This document shows, in pieces, positions 16,593-24,686 of a DNA stretch of 64,000 bases. The stretch lies in assembly GCF_013177735.1 (NCBI RefSeq), contig NZ_WOEZ01000276.1, positions 28,345 to 92,344 on the forward strand. Direction: 5' to 3'. The notes below the pieces were generated by a model. The model did no database searches and was not told the DNA's origin. It worked only from the letters and a program-made list of their open reading frames with translations. Every line of letters starts with the position of its first letter. The first letter of the stretch is position 1. Origin of the DNA: Paraburkholderia elongata (GTDB taxonomy: Bacteria; Pseudomonadota; Gammaproteobacteria; Burkholderiales; Burkholderiaceae). Both the position numbers and the translations under genes were made by a program.

Positions 16593-17378
16593 TCAGCGCG
16601 CCGCCCCGCCCAGCTGGTAGTTGGGCAACTCCGGGGCCGGAGGGAATTCCGGCGGTGGATCCGGGTCGGCCGGCGCTCGGACGAGCGTGTCGTTAGCGTT
16701 CGGCTCGGAGCACTTCTCGGCCAGAGAAGTCAGCAGGCCCATGCTGATAGCGACCAGGACTAATTCCGTCAGATTGGCGATATGGAGCTTGTGCATCATG
16801 CTGGCCCGATACTTCTCGATCGTCTTCGGGCTGAGATTCAAGTACTGCCCGACCTGCCGGTTAGTGCGCCCTTCTGCGATCAGTTTCAGAACACTGCGCT
16901 CCCGCCCCGTCAGAACGTCCCACGCCTTCTTTGGCGCGGGCGCTTCGCGACCTGTTACGAATGAGTCGACCATGTACCCGTACACGTCGGCGCTCAGATG
17001 TTTCTTCCCCTGCATCACCATGCGCATGGCGACCAGGAGCTCATCGAACGAGACATCTTTCAGCACGTAACCCTCGACGCCGGCGCGCAGCGCCTCACGC
17101 ACATACTCTTCGCTCTGGTGAACCGTGAGCACTACGATTCGTATGTTCGGCGATCGGCGTTTGATTGCCGCGCTGGCATCGATTCCGTTCATGCCTCGCA
17201 TCGACAGATCCATCAGCATCAGATCGGGATTCAGCGTCATCGCCATTTGACAGGCTTCCTTGCCGTCTCTCGCTTCACCGATGACGTCATAGCCCCCTTG
17301 CGCCGAAAGCATCGAGCGCAGACCGTTTCGTAGCAGATCGTGGTCTTCGGCGATCACGACGCGGCAGTTGGTACTCAT
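16593..17378 (-). CDS. NarL/FixJ-type response regulator, paralogue of the gene at 13805
   Basis: This 261-aa regulator has a receiver domain (ED pair, D57 in LMDLSMRGMNG, lysine in GYVLKDV) and LuxR helix-turn-helix (LTGRERSVLKLIAEGRTNRQ, LSPKTIEKYRASMMHKL), plus a Pro/Asn-rich tail of about 35 residues missing from its paralogue. The residue four after the phosphoacceptor, normally proline, is arginine. ATG 17378 is chosen because GGGGGA lies upstream and the alignment with the paralogue is exact; the open frame extends to 17447 without supporting signals. It is convergent with the kinase gene, 18 bp apart. Confidence 0.92.
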   Translation of the reverse strand: MSTNCRVVIAEDHDLLRNGLRSMLSAQGGYDVIGEARDGKEACQMAMTLNPDLMLMDLSMRGMNGIDASAAIKRRSPNIRIVVLTVHQSEEYVREALRAGVEGYVLKDVSFDELLVAMRMVMQGKKHLSADVYGYMVDSFVTGREAPAPKKAWDVLTGRERSVLKLIAEGRTNRQVGQYLNLSPKTIEKYRASMMHKLHIANLTELVLVAISMGLLTSLAEKCSEPNANDTLVRAPADPDPPPEFPPAPELPNYQLGGAAR

Positions 17379-17925
17379 GTTTTTCCCCCGGCAGCCAGGA
17401 ACCGGTCGCGACAAGGCTGTGCGGCCGTTAAACGGCGCCCACCGCATGTCTCGGCTTTTTTACATCCCCTACCTTCGAATTCCTAACTTTCACTTGCTAT
17501 GCAGCCACGCCGCATACGTCTTCCCACCGCAAGGTTCGCGCCATGTCTCTGCGAGCCAGCATTGATCAGTAGCGAAATTCATACGACGTTTGAAATGGCC
17601 GAAGATAGCGACGTGTATGTTTCAAATTTGAACAAATTTCCCCCGGACGGGAGATTAGTAGCAATACCGATAGAGTAGATATCACGCGCTGAATTGATCA
17701 ACGGGACAGTACTTACCGATTACCAGTTCGAATCGGAAATATTCCCCCTCGACGTCTATGCCAGGTCATACCGCATCTGATTTCCCACGGTTACCCGGCG
17801 TTACGAATGTAACGATTTTGTACAGCCCTCCGACCCGTCCGTTTTGCGTCTCAAAGTGTAGGGAGGTGCCCCATTGCAGCTGCGCTTTCCTCCACACCAC
17901 AATTGAGATGCGGGGGAACACGACC
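17379..17925. other. 547-bp intergenic region with inverted repeats
   Basis: This is an AT-rich spacer between the regulator and lytic transglycosylase starts. I see no gene. It contains a perfect 12-bp palindrome TTCAAATTTGAA at 17621-17632 and an inverted repeat CGTTAC-GAAT-GTAACG at 17799-17814, the latter about 110 bp before the transglycosylase start and thus a possible operator. No confident promoter hexamers were assigned. Confidence 0.5.
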
Positions 17926-18558
17926 ATGCGCTATAGCCTTTCATCCGGACCAGGACATGCGATCCTCATCGCATGCGCGATGCTTGGCATGGCATCACCG
18001 GGGGTTGCACGCGCAGAGATTTTTGGAGCGGTTGCGAGTAATGGTGCAATCGTCCTGACCAACGAACCTGGCAAAGCAGGGTTGGCCGTCATCGTTGCCG
18101 GCGATCCGCCATCCGAACGCGATGCGAAGCGCGCGGAAGCCTCAACGTCCGGGAGCGGCGACGCGTCGCGGTTCGCCGATGTGATCGAGGAAGCAAGCCG
18201 CACCTTTCGCGTTAAGCCCGAACTCTTGCGCGCTGTGATCGACGTCGAATCCCGATACAACCCGAAGGCGGTTTCAGACAAAGGTGCGCAAGGACTGATG
18301 CAGGTCATGCCGGAGACAGCACGGCGCTTTGCCGGTGGAGACATGCTCAATCCCCGAGACAACGTACTGACAGGAGCACGCTATCTGCGCTTCCTTCTCG
18401 ATCTCTTCAACGACGATGTCGAACTCACCGTGGCCGCGTACAACGCTGGGGAAAATGCCGTGATTCGGGCCGGCTATCGCGTGCCCTCTCTGCGGGAAAC
18501 GCGCGCTTACGTGCCACGGGTTCTGGAGCGCTATCGGCGCATGCTCGCAGCCGGTTGA
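17926..18558 (+). CDS. Secreted lytic transglycosylase (SLT domain)
   Basis: This 210-aa exported enzyme cleaves peptidoglycan glycan strands non-hydrolytically. A signal peptide (cleavage near ARA-E at about residue 30) is followed by a short beta segment IFGAVASNGAIVLTNEP like DUF4124 modules and the SLT fold: catalytic E108 in DVESRYNP, GLMQVMPETA, and AAYNAGENAV. The start used has a GGGGGA ribosome site about nine bases upstream; an ATG 18 bases earlier is possible. Stand-alone SLT proteins of this size often open the wall for secretion or pilus machines, so a role with the nearby secretion-like operon is conceivable but not shown. Confidence 0.92.
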   Translation: MRYSLSSGPGHAILIACAMLGMASPGVARAEIFGAVASNGAIVLTNEPGKAGLAVIVAGDPPSERDAKRAEASTSGSGDASRFADVIEEASRTFRVKPELLRAVIDVESRYNPKAVSDKGAQGLMQVMPETARRFAGGDMLNPRDNVLTGARYLRFLLDLFNDDVELTVAAYNAGENAVIRAGYRVPSLRETRAYVPRVLERYRRMLAAG

Positions 18559-18656
18559 CGTTGCGTGCTCCGGCGGCAAGCCGGCGCCCGTATCGATGAC
18601 ATCCGGGCGTGACCAGCCACCGGCCTCGTCGTGCTGTTGCCGAGTCCGGGAACGGA

Positions 18657-19166
18657 TTACGGAAATGCTGGAATGGTCGGCTCCGTTCCCCGGATCTCGG
18701 CCTCCGCGTGGTGAAGCTTGATCATCTCTTCGATTTCCTCGACGCGATCCTTTGGGACGTCGATCATCATCAGCAGTTCACCCCGCTCGATCGCCTCTTC
18801 GAAACGTTTCAGCCGCGTATTCGGGACATCGACACCGATCATCGTCGCCGTCCATGCGCCAAACCCGGCGCCCGCAAGCGTGAGCGCAACGACAACGCCG
18901 CCCGCAATGGTCAGGCCCGCAGGCGGATAAGCCATTGCAACCAGGCCCGTCAACATTCCGGTCGCGCAACCCGCCGCCGTACCTCGCGTCAGTGCGTGAA
19001 GCAAGTCGCTGCTCTGTGCAAGCGTGGCCTCCGGCAAATCGTCGAGCCGTACACTATGGTTGGCAATCACGTGGATATGCCGCCAGTCGACCCGCCTTAA
19101 CAGAAGCTCGTCAACAATCATCCGCGCACATTGCGTGCTCGGAAGCAAAAAGTATATGCGTCTCAT
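18657..19166 (-). CDS. Small membrane protein with glycine-rich hydrophobic core (DUF1269-like)
   Basis: This 169-aa protein starts at the ATG at 19166 behind AGG; an upstream extension to 19316 lacks signals. It begins MRRIYFLLPSTQCARMIVDELL, with a soluble alpha/beta-like part, then two hydrophobic segments rich in Gly/Ala (AAGCATGMLTGLVAMAYPPA and LTIAGGVVVALTLAGAGFG), and an acidic C-terminal stretch with ELLMMIDVPKDRVEEIEEMI. The layout fits the DUF1269/general-stress type of small inner-membrane protein, but function is unknown. It is convergent with the transglycosylase gene. Confidence 0.7.
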   Translation of the reverse strand: MRRIYFLLPSTQCARMIVDELLLRRVDWRHIHVIANHSVRLDDLPEATLAQSSDLLHALTRGTAAGCATGMLTGLVAMAYPPAGLTIAGGVVVALTLAGAGFGAWTATMIGVDVPNTRLKRFEEAIERGELLMMIDVPKDRVEEIEEMIKLHHAEAEIRGTEPTIPAFP

Positions 19167-19358
19167 GGCGACCTCGCTGACCGTAGATCGGGATCTATCC
19201 GGACCCCTAACTTCATTCTTGCGCGGATTGGCAGCGCGAAAAAGTAGGAATGCTCGCCGAAATGAATGGGGCGAGACCCGCAGCGTGTGTCGCCCGTCGA
19301 ACGATGCGCACGGCAAGCCGGAGCTTCGGACGAAAGGTGCGGGCGCTCCGGTATTCTT

Positions 19359-20570
19359 TTACAGCTTGCCGTAGCTATGCAGCCCCGACAGGAACATATT
19401 AACGCCGAGGAATGCGAAGGTCGTCACCAGCAGGCCGGTCAGCGCCCACCATGCCGCCACCGCGCCGCGCAGGCCCTTCATCAAGCGCATATGAAGCCAG
19501 GCTGCGTAGTTCAGCCAGACGATCAGCGCCCACGTTTCCTTCGGGTCCCAGCTCCAGTAACCGCCCCATGCTTCAGCGGCCCACAGCGCGCCGAGGATCG
19601 TCGCGATCGTGAAGAACGCGAAGCCGACGGCGATCGACTTGTACATCAGGTCGTCGAGCACATCGAGCGGCGGCAGGCGGTCTGCCAGCACGCCGCGCTC
19701 CTTCGCCAGATACGCGACGCCGACCATTGCCGACAACGCGAAGCTGCCATAACCGATGAAGTTAGCCGGCACGTGGATCTTCATCCACCAGCTCTGCAGC
19801 GCCGGCACGAGCGGCTGGATCTGCTGTGCGTCACGAGCGACCGAGTACCACATCAGGAAGCCGACCGCCGCGCTGATCACCAGCAGCACGAACGCGCCGA
19901 GCGCACGCGTGTTGTAGTGCTGCTCGTAGTACAGATAGAACAACGCCGTGATCAGGCTGAACAGCACGAACACTTCGTACAGGTTCGAGATTGGAATATG
20001 ACCGACGTCCGCGCCGATCAGGTACGACTCGTACCAGCGCACCATCAGACCGACAAAGCCCATCACCACTGCGGCCCACGTCATTTTCGAACCGATCGCA
20101 GCGCCGGTCGGGGAACGCGACAGCAGGCCGATCCAGTAGAAGACGGTGGCGAACACGAAGAGCGCGCTCATCCACAGGATTGCGGACTGACTCGACAGGA
20201 AATACTTGAGGAAGAAGGCGCTATCCGCGCGCGACAGATCGCCCTGATAGATCTGGATCGCCAGCAACGACAGCGCTGCAATACCGACCATCAGCGGACG
20301 CACGGGCTTCCAGCGCCAGCCGAGTACGACGAATACCGGCACCGCCAGACACAGCACCAGTTTGTCGTAGTAGTTCATGAACGGGTAATAGCGCGACAGC
20401 GCGAACCCCGCGCCCGCGACCATCACGACGGCGAACAGCCAGTCGACGATGCCGAGGCGCTTCAGGAAGGGGCGCTCGTCATACTGCGCGACGTTGAGCG
20501 CCTCGCTCGCGAACGCCTTGTGCGGCCGCGAGGGTGAAGAGGAGGATGAGGAAACCTGAGTCAAGTCCAT
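19359..20570 (-). CDS. ccsB: Cytochrome c biogenesis protein CcsB/ResC (CcsA superfamily)
   Basis: This 403-aa polytopic inner-membrane protein is one half of the System II haem-delivery and haem-apocytochrome ligation complex. The WWD haem-binding motif region is plain at about residues 335-347 (WGGYWSWDPKETW), with multiple membrane spans and conserved histidines around it. It begins four bases after the resB stop on the same strand, so ResB and CcsB are made from one message. Placement behind a cytochrome c4 gene fits its role. Confidence 0.94.
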   Translation of the reverse strand: MDLTQVSSSSSSPSRPHKAFASEALNVAQYDERPFLKRLGIVDWLFAVVMVAGAGFALSRYYPFMNYYDKLVLCLAVPVFVVLGWRWKPVRPLMVGIAALSLLAIQIYQGDLSRADSAFFLKYFLSSQSAILWMSALFVFATVFYWIGLLSRSPTGAAIGSKMTWAAVVMGFVGLMVRWYESYLIGADVGHIPISNLYEVFVLFSLITALFYLYYEQHYNTRALGAFVLLVISAAVGFLMWYSVARDAQQIQPLVPALQSWWMKIHVPANFIGYGSFALSAMVGVAYLAKERGVLADRLPPLDVLDDLMYKSIAVGFAFFTIATILGALWAAEAWGGYWSWDPKETWALIVWLNYAAWLHMRLMKGLRGAVAAWWALTGLLVTTFAFLGVNMFLSGLHSYGKL

Positions 20571-20574
20571 GATC

Positions 20575-22797
20575 TTACCGGGTCGAATCTTGTGAGCGTG
20601 CGGACGGCGCGCCGGCTTGGCCGGGTTTGTCGGAGGCGCCGGCGGCGTCGGATGCTTCTATGAGCCTGGTGCCCAACGCGGCGCCGACGGCGTCGCGCGT
20701 TTGGACGAACTCCTTTTCGAAATCGAGCGTTTTGCGCGCGCTCGACATCGCCATCACGACATTCGTGCCGTGATCGGTATCTTTGAGCCAGAACCAGAGG
20801 CGCCGTTCGCGGACGTAGAACATCGAAAAGATGCCCAACACGAGGAGCAGGCTGCCAAGATACACGACTTTTTTGCCCGGCGCGCGCGTCAACTGAAATA
20901 CCGAAGCTTGCACCTGCTTGAATGAGTCAAGCTGCAAGTAGACCGGCGAACCATACAAAAAGCTGTCGGATATCGCATTGATCGCGCTTTGGATGAAACG
21001 GCTGGCGTCCGCATTGGCCTGCGCATCCGGCTCGCCCAGCTGCTCACGCGACAGTTGCCACAGGTCCCACGTAGCACCTTCCAGCATGCGCAGCAGCAGG
21101 CCCGCGGCCTTTTCCTGCTCGCCCTTCGGCACCGAATGATCGATGAACCCGGCGATCGCCTGGAAGCCGCCGACCGCCTGGCCGTTCGGCATCTTGATAC
21201 CGTTGTCCGCACCGGCAAACAGGGTCAGGACACGCAGTGCGCTTTCCTCCAGGTGCTGCTGCAGTTCGGTATTCGAACCCGGCACCGAGCGCAGCGCAAA
21301 ACGGTGAGCGGCGGCTGCCCGCATGGCCGGATTTTCAAGCGTGGCGCGCAGGTTCATCCATTCCTTGACGGTACCGCCGGTGTCGGCGGGAATACGCAGG
21401 TAGCGGAATGGGTCGTCCGGATTCAGGCGCATGCCGGCGAGGAACATCTTTTCGCCCGCGACGTCCACCGGCAGCATGTAGTTGTTGTACTCGCGCGCCT
21501 GGCCGTCCTTGTCACGCACCTTGTACTGCACCGACGGGCCGACGTTATGCAGATCCAGCGGCTTGGAGCTCTTGGCGCCGGAGCCGAGGCGCTCGTCGAA
21601 CGCCTCTTTCAGCGTGCGATGCGCGGCGACGCCACGGGCGTCGGTCTGGCCGCTGCCGTTCGAGACGTTTTCGACGTTGATCGCGCGGAAATCGGTGAAT
21701 TCGACGGTCTGGCCGTCAGCCAGCGGCGTAGCCGTGCTCAACGGTGCATTGCCGCCGATCGTGCCGCCGAACGGCGCGTTTTTTGCACTCGCGCCGGACA
21801 TCGGGTACGCGGTCATCTGCATCTGCGAGCCGCCATCCTGGAAGCTCGACTGGTAGATCGACACGCCGTCGTAGGTGAAGGGCTTGTTCACTTCGACGCG
21901 TGCCGGCACGCGCGCGCCCGTCTTATGGTCGACCACGACGATGTCGCTCGCGAACAGCTTCGGCATGCCCGTGGAGTAATAGTCGACGATGAACTTGTTC
22001 AGTTCGATCGAGAACGGCAGGTCCTGGATCAGCGAGCCGTCCGGTTGATTCAGGATCGCCGTCGACACATGCTGCCCTTCCGGCACCCATGCGTAACCGC
22101 GGAAAGTCGGGTTCGATTGCGAGAGGCGATGTTCCGGCGGAATGTCGTTGATCACCGTGTTGGCGCGAATCGGCGACTTGTCGAACAGCCACATTTGCAA
22201 CTTGATCGGCAAATTGCTGTCGAGCAGACCGCCCAGACAGATCACCACAATCGCAATGTGCGCGGAGATGTAGCCGAACTTGGTCAGCGCACCGCGCTTG
22301 GCGGCGATCAGCGTTGCGCCGTCCGACTCACGCGTGACGAACTTGTAGCCGAGCTGCGCCGAGAGTTTGGCAAGCACCGCCGCGGTCTGCGCGCGCGCGC
22401 CGTGCACCGCGAACTCGCCCTTGTGATGGAACGCGCGCAGGCTGCCTTCGCGGACCTTGTCCTTCCAGCTCTTGGCGTCCGCGACCATTTTCGGTGCATT
22501 GCGGATCACGCACAGCGACACCGACACCATCAGAAAGCCGAGAATCAGCATGAACCACCACGAGCTGTACACCGTGTACAGGCTCAGCGAGCGGAAGATG
22601 TCCGCCCAGAACGGGCCGAACTGATTGACGTAGTTGGGATAGGGATCGTCCTGCGTGAGGACGGTGCCGATGATACTGGCGATCGACAGAATCACGAGCA
22701 GCGCAATCGCGAAACGCATCGAACTCAATACTTCGATGATGCTGCGCGTATTGCGATTGCCCGACTTCAACTGCAAACCCGACGTGGTGACGCTCAT
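20575..22797 (-). CDS. resB: Cytochrome c biogenesis protein ResB (Ccs1)
   Basis: This 740-aa membrane protein has N-terminal spans (FAIALLVILSIASIIGTVL and WWFMLILGFLMVSVSLCVI), a third span around residues 175-195, a large periplasmic domain and a C-terminal span (VVYLGSLLLVLGIFSMFYV). This is the topology of System II ResB/Ccs1, which with CcsB transports haem and presents reduced apocytochrome. The FRGYAWVPEG and YDGVSIYQSSFQDGG stretches are typical. The size is as expected for betaproteobacteria. It lies downstream of the cytochrome c4 gene, separated by a terminator-like hairpin. Confidence 0.93.
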   Translation of the reverse strand: MSVTTSGLQLKSGNRNTRSIIEVLSSMRFAIALLVILSIASIIGTVLTQDDPYPNYVNQFGPFWADIFRSLSLYTVYSSWWFMLILGFLMVSVSLCVIRNAPKMVADAKSWKDKVREGSLRAFHHKGEFAVHGARAQTAAVLAKLSAQLGYKFVTRESDGATLIAAKRGALTKFGYISAHIAIVVICLGGLLDSNLPIKLQMWLFDKSPIRANTVINDIPPEHRLSQSNPTFRGYAWVPEGQHVSTAILNQPDGSLIQDLPFSIELNKFIVDYYSTGMPKLFASDIVVVDHKTGARVPARVEVNKPFTYDGVSIYQSSFQDGGSQMQMTAYPMSGASAKNAPFGGTIGGNAPLSTATPLADGQTVEFTDFRAINVENVSNGSGQTDARGVAAHRTLKEAFDERLGSGAKSSKPLDLHNVGPSVQYKVRDKDGQAREYNNYMLPVDVAGEKMFLAGMRLNPDDPFRYLRIPADTGGTVKEWMNLRATLENPAMRAAAAHRFALRSVPGSNTELQQHLEESALRVLTLFAGADNGIKMPNGQAVGGFQAIAGFIDHSVPKGEQEKAAGLLLRMLEGATWDLWQLSREQLGEPDAQANADASRFIQSAINAISDSFLYGSPVYLQLDSFKQVQASVFQLTRAPGKKVVYLGSLLLVLGIFSMFYVRERRLWFWLKDTDHGTNVVMAMSSARKTLDFEKEFVQTRDAVGAALGTRLIEASDAAGASDKPGQAGAPSARSQDSTR

Positions 22798-22817
22798 TCA
22801 TGCTCCGACTGAACAGC

Positions 22818-22864
22818 AAAAAAGGGTGAAGGGCTGTCGTAGGCACGACGCCCTCACCCTTTTC
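22818..22864 (-). terminator. Strong hairpin between cytochrome c4 and resB
   Basis: A long stem (AAAGGGTGAAGGGC paired with GCCCTCACCCTTT) with flanking A and T runs makes a bidirectional-looking intrinsic terminator. On the minus strand it follows the cytochrome c4 gene and precedes resB, so it probably ends or attenuates the c4 message. Confidence 0.8.
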
Positions 22865-22913
22865 TTATTTTGTACCGGCCTCACCGGGCCGGTTGCACTT
22901 GCGTGCGGACTTC

Positions 22914-23567
22914 TTAGTGCAAGCCCGCGATGTAATCGGCTACAGCCTTGATCTCGCTGTCCGACAGACGCGATGCAATGGCGTGCATCGCCTCATTGTT
23001 GTTACGTGCGCCCGGACCTTGCGTGAATGCGGTCAACTGCGCCACCGTGTATTCGGCCCACTGCCCCGACAGACGCGGATACTGCGACGGAATCCCTTGA
23101 CCGGTCGGCCCGTGGCAGCTTGCGCATGCCGGCACGCCCTTATCGGCAATCCCACCGCGATAAATCTTCTGACCGAGCGGGACGGTATCTTTGTTATGCG
23201 CGTAGCCTGGCTTCGGAGTCTGCGTCGAAAAATAAGCAGCCACGTTGGTCATGTCCTGGTCGGACAGCGCCGCAGCCATGCCCGCCATGATCGCATTATT
23301 GCGCGCGGGCTGCTTGGCGCCCGGCTGCGTCTTGAAATCCACCAACTGCTTGACGAGATACTCAGGATGCTGGTCCGCCAACTTCGGATACGCACCGCCA
23401 GCACTGTTGCCGTCTGCACCGTGACATGCCGCGCAAACCTGCACCGCGATTGCCTGCCCCCGATTGACGTCCGGCTTTGCCGGATCTGCTGCTCGTGCCT
23501 GAATTGCCAAACCTGAAAGACCTGCCGCTACTTGAAGCACCATCAGAGTCTTGCACAGTCGATTCAT
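22914..23567 (-). CDS. Dihaem cytochrome c4
   Basis: This 217-aa periplasmic electron carrier has a signal peptide (MNRLCKTLMVLQVAAGLSGL, cleavage near QARA) and two class I cytochrome halves, each with a CxxCH haem site (CAACHGADG in the first, CASCHGPTG in the second), and matching methionine-ligand segments. This is the two-domain pattern of cytochrome c4, which feeds cbb3- or aa3-type oxidases. ATG 23567 has an AGGGTG upstream and fits the signal peptide; the frame extends further upstream without support. It is followed by the System II genes that attach its haem. Confidence 0.93.
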   Translation of the reverse strand: MNRLCKTLMVLQVAAGLSGLAIQARAADPAKPDVNRGQAIAVQVCAACHGADGNSAGGAYPKLADQHPEYLVKQLVDFKTQPGAKQPARNNAIMAGMAAALSDQDMTNVAAYFSTQTPKPGYAHNKDTVPLGQKIYRGGIADKGVPACASCHGPTGQGIPSQYPRLSGQWAEYTVAQLTAFTQGPGARNNNEAMHAIASRLSDSEIKAVADYIAGLH

Positions 23568-23783
23568 TCGCACACCCTGTCTCGTCTTGTGGGATTTTAG
23601 AGGTTTTGCAAGATACGACAGCGACTGAGTGACCGCAAAGGGCCGCCAAGGCACGCGGGCTGGCCCCCTCAGGTTTTCAGTAAACCATCGTATTGTACAA
23701 TAACTCGCTAATCGCTAAGACGCCAGTCGGGCTTGACCCGTCCCCACTCCGGGTTCCCCGGCGTCTCGAATCTTGGCCTGATC

Positions 23784-24437
23784 ATGTCCTTCCTGCTCCA
23801 TCAATCCCGCTTTTTCACGACCGTCAATCACTTGCGTGATCTGCCGGCCACCGCGCAACCCGAGATCTGCTTTGCGGGACGCTCGAATGCGGGCAAATCC
23901 ACGGCCATCAATATTCTGTGCAACCAGAAGCGCCTCGCGTTCGCCAGTAAAACACCTGGCCGCACGCAGCACATCAATTATTTCTCGGTAGGCAAGGAGG
24001 ACGAGCCGACTGCGCACCTGGTCGACCTGCCGGGCTACGGTTATGCGGAAGTGCCGGGCGCAGCCAAGGCTCACTGGGAAGCGCTGCTCTCCACCTACCT
24101 GCAATCGCGCTCGCAACTGCGCGGCATGATCCTGATGATGGACTCGCGCCGCCCGCTGACGGATCTGGACCGGCGCATGATCGAGTGGTTCGCGCCGACC
24201 GGCAAGCCGATCCACACGCTGCTGACGAAGTGCGACAAATTGACGCGCCAGGAAAGCATCAACGCCTTGCGTACGACGCAGAAAGGCTTGGCTGAATATC
24301 GTACCGCCGGCTACCAGGGCGAATTGACCGCGCAGTTGTTCTCGGCGCTCAAACGCGTCGGCATCGACGAAGCGCACGAGCTGATCGAAAGCTGGCTGAT
24401 CCCCGATGCGAAGGGCGAAGCAGACGCGCCGCAGTAA
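23784..24437 (+). CDS. engB: Ribosome biogenesis GTPase EngB (YihA/YsxC)
   Basis: This 217-aa TRAFAC GTPase is required for large-subunit assembly. Motifs: G1 GRSNAGKST, a switch with KTPGRTQHINYF, G3 DLPGYGYAE, G4 TKCD and G5 around LFSAL. The ATG at 23784 gives the usual family length (MSFLLHQSRFFTT); an upstream in-frame ATG at 23733 would add 17 poorly matching residues. It is divergent from cytochrome c4 with about 216 bp between them. Confidence 0.94.
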   Translation: MSFLLHQSRFFTTVNHLRDLPATAQPEICFAGRSNAGKSTAINILCNQKRLAFASKTPGRTQHINYFSVGKEDEPTAHLVDLPGYGYAEVPGAAKAHWEALLSTYLQSRSQLRGMILMMDSRRPLTDLDRRMIEWFAPTGKPIHTLLTKCDKLTRQESINALRTTQKGLAEYRTAGYQGELTAQLFSALKRVGIDEAHELIESWLIPDAKGEADAPQ

Positions 24438-24485
24438 CCACGCGGCTTGTACGAGCCGGGCAAAAGCGCCTTTTCGGCCGCCCAT

Positions 24486-24512
24486 AAAAAAACCCGCCGC
24501 TTTAACGGCGGG
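24486..24512 (-). terminator. Intrinsic terminator oriented on the minus strand
   Basis: Stem CCCGCCG (24493-24499) pairs with CGGCGGG (24506-24512) around a six-base loop. On the minus strand it is followed directly by seven Ts (24492-24486). The plus-strand side has no T run, so it is not a good engB terminator. Confidence 0.8.
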
Positions 24513-24610
24513 TCAAACAGCCTAATCGAAAAAACGACAGGCACCCGCTCAGGGAGGAGAAGCGGGGAGGTCAGCGCAGGGCGCCTTGCTCGATCGGTAT
24601 GATATACCAT
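24486..24610 (-). ncRNA. Candidate small RNA with CU-rich hairpin loop, engB-hemB interval
   Basis: On the minus strand the interval shows a hairpin CCCGCT/AGCGGG (24544-24549 with 24561-24566) whose 11-base loop carries CUCCUCCC, complementary to Shine-Dalgarno sequences. A possible longer pairing of GGCGCC with GGTGCC encloses it, and a GC-rich terminator with seven Ts (24486-24512) lies downstream. No minus-strand protein gene precedes this terminator before the far side of hemB, so it needs a short transcript of its own. The 5' end is uncertain: only weak promoter-like TATATC/TATCAT around 24600-24606. I recall a Burkholderia/betaproteobacterial toxic small-RNA family with anti-Shine-Dalgarno features; membership is unverified. 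Confidence 0.5.
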
Positions 24611-24686
24611 TGTCTCGAAAAGTTTCCGGGAGCGGAGGCAGGCGCTACTTGTCCACTCCACACATCCACGTTTCTTCGATTCGTTT

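Noticed and set aside
18559..18656. Possible terminator between the transglycosylase and the small membrane protein genes
   Set aside because: There is a short CCGGCGGCAAGCCGGCG-like stem but no T run on either strand, so I do not call it.
19167..19358. Gap before the small membrane protein gene
   Set aside because: Inspected for a small gene or RNA; nothing convincing was seen.
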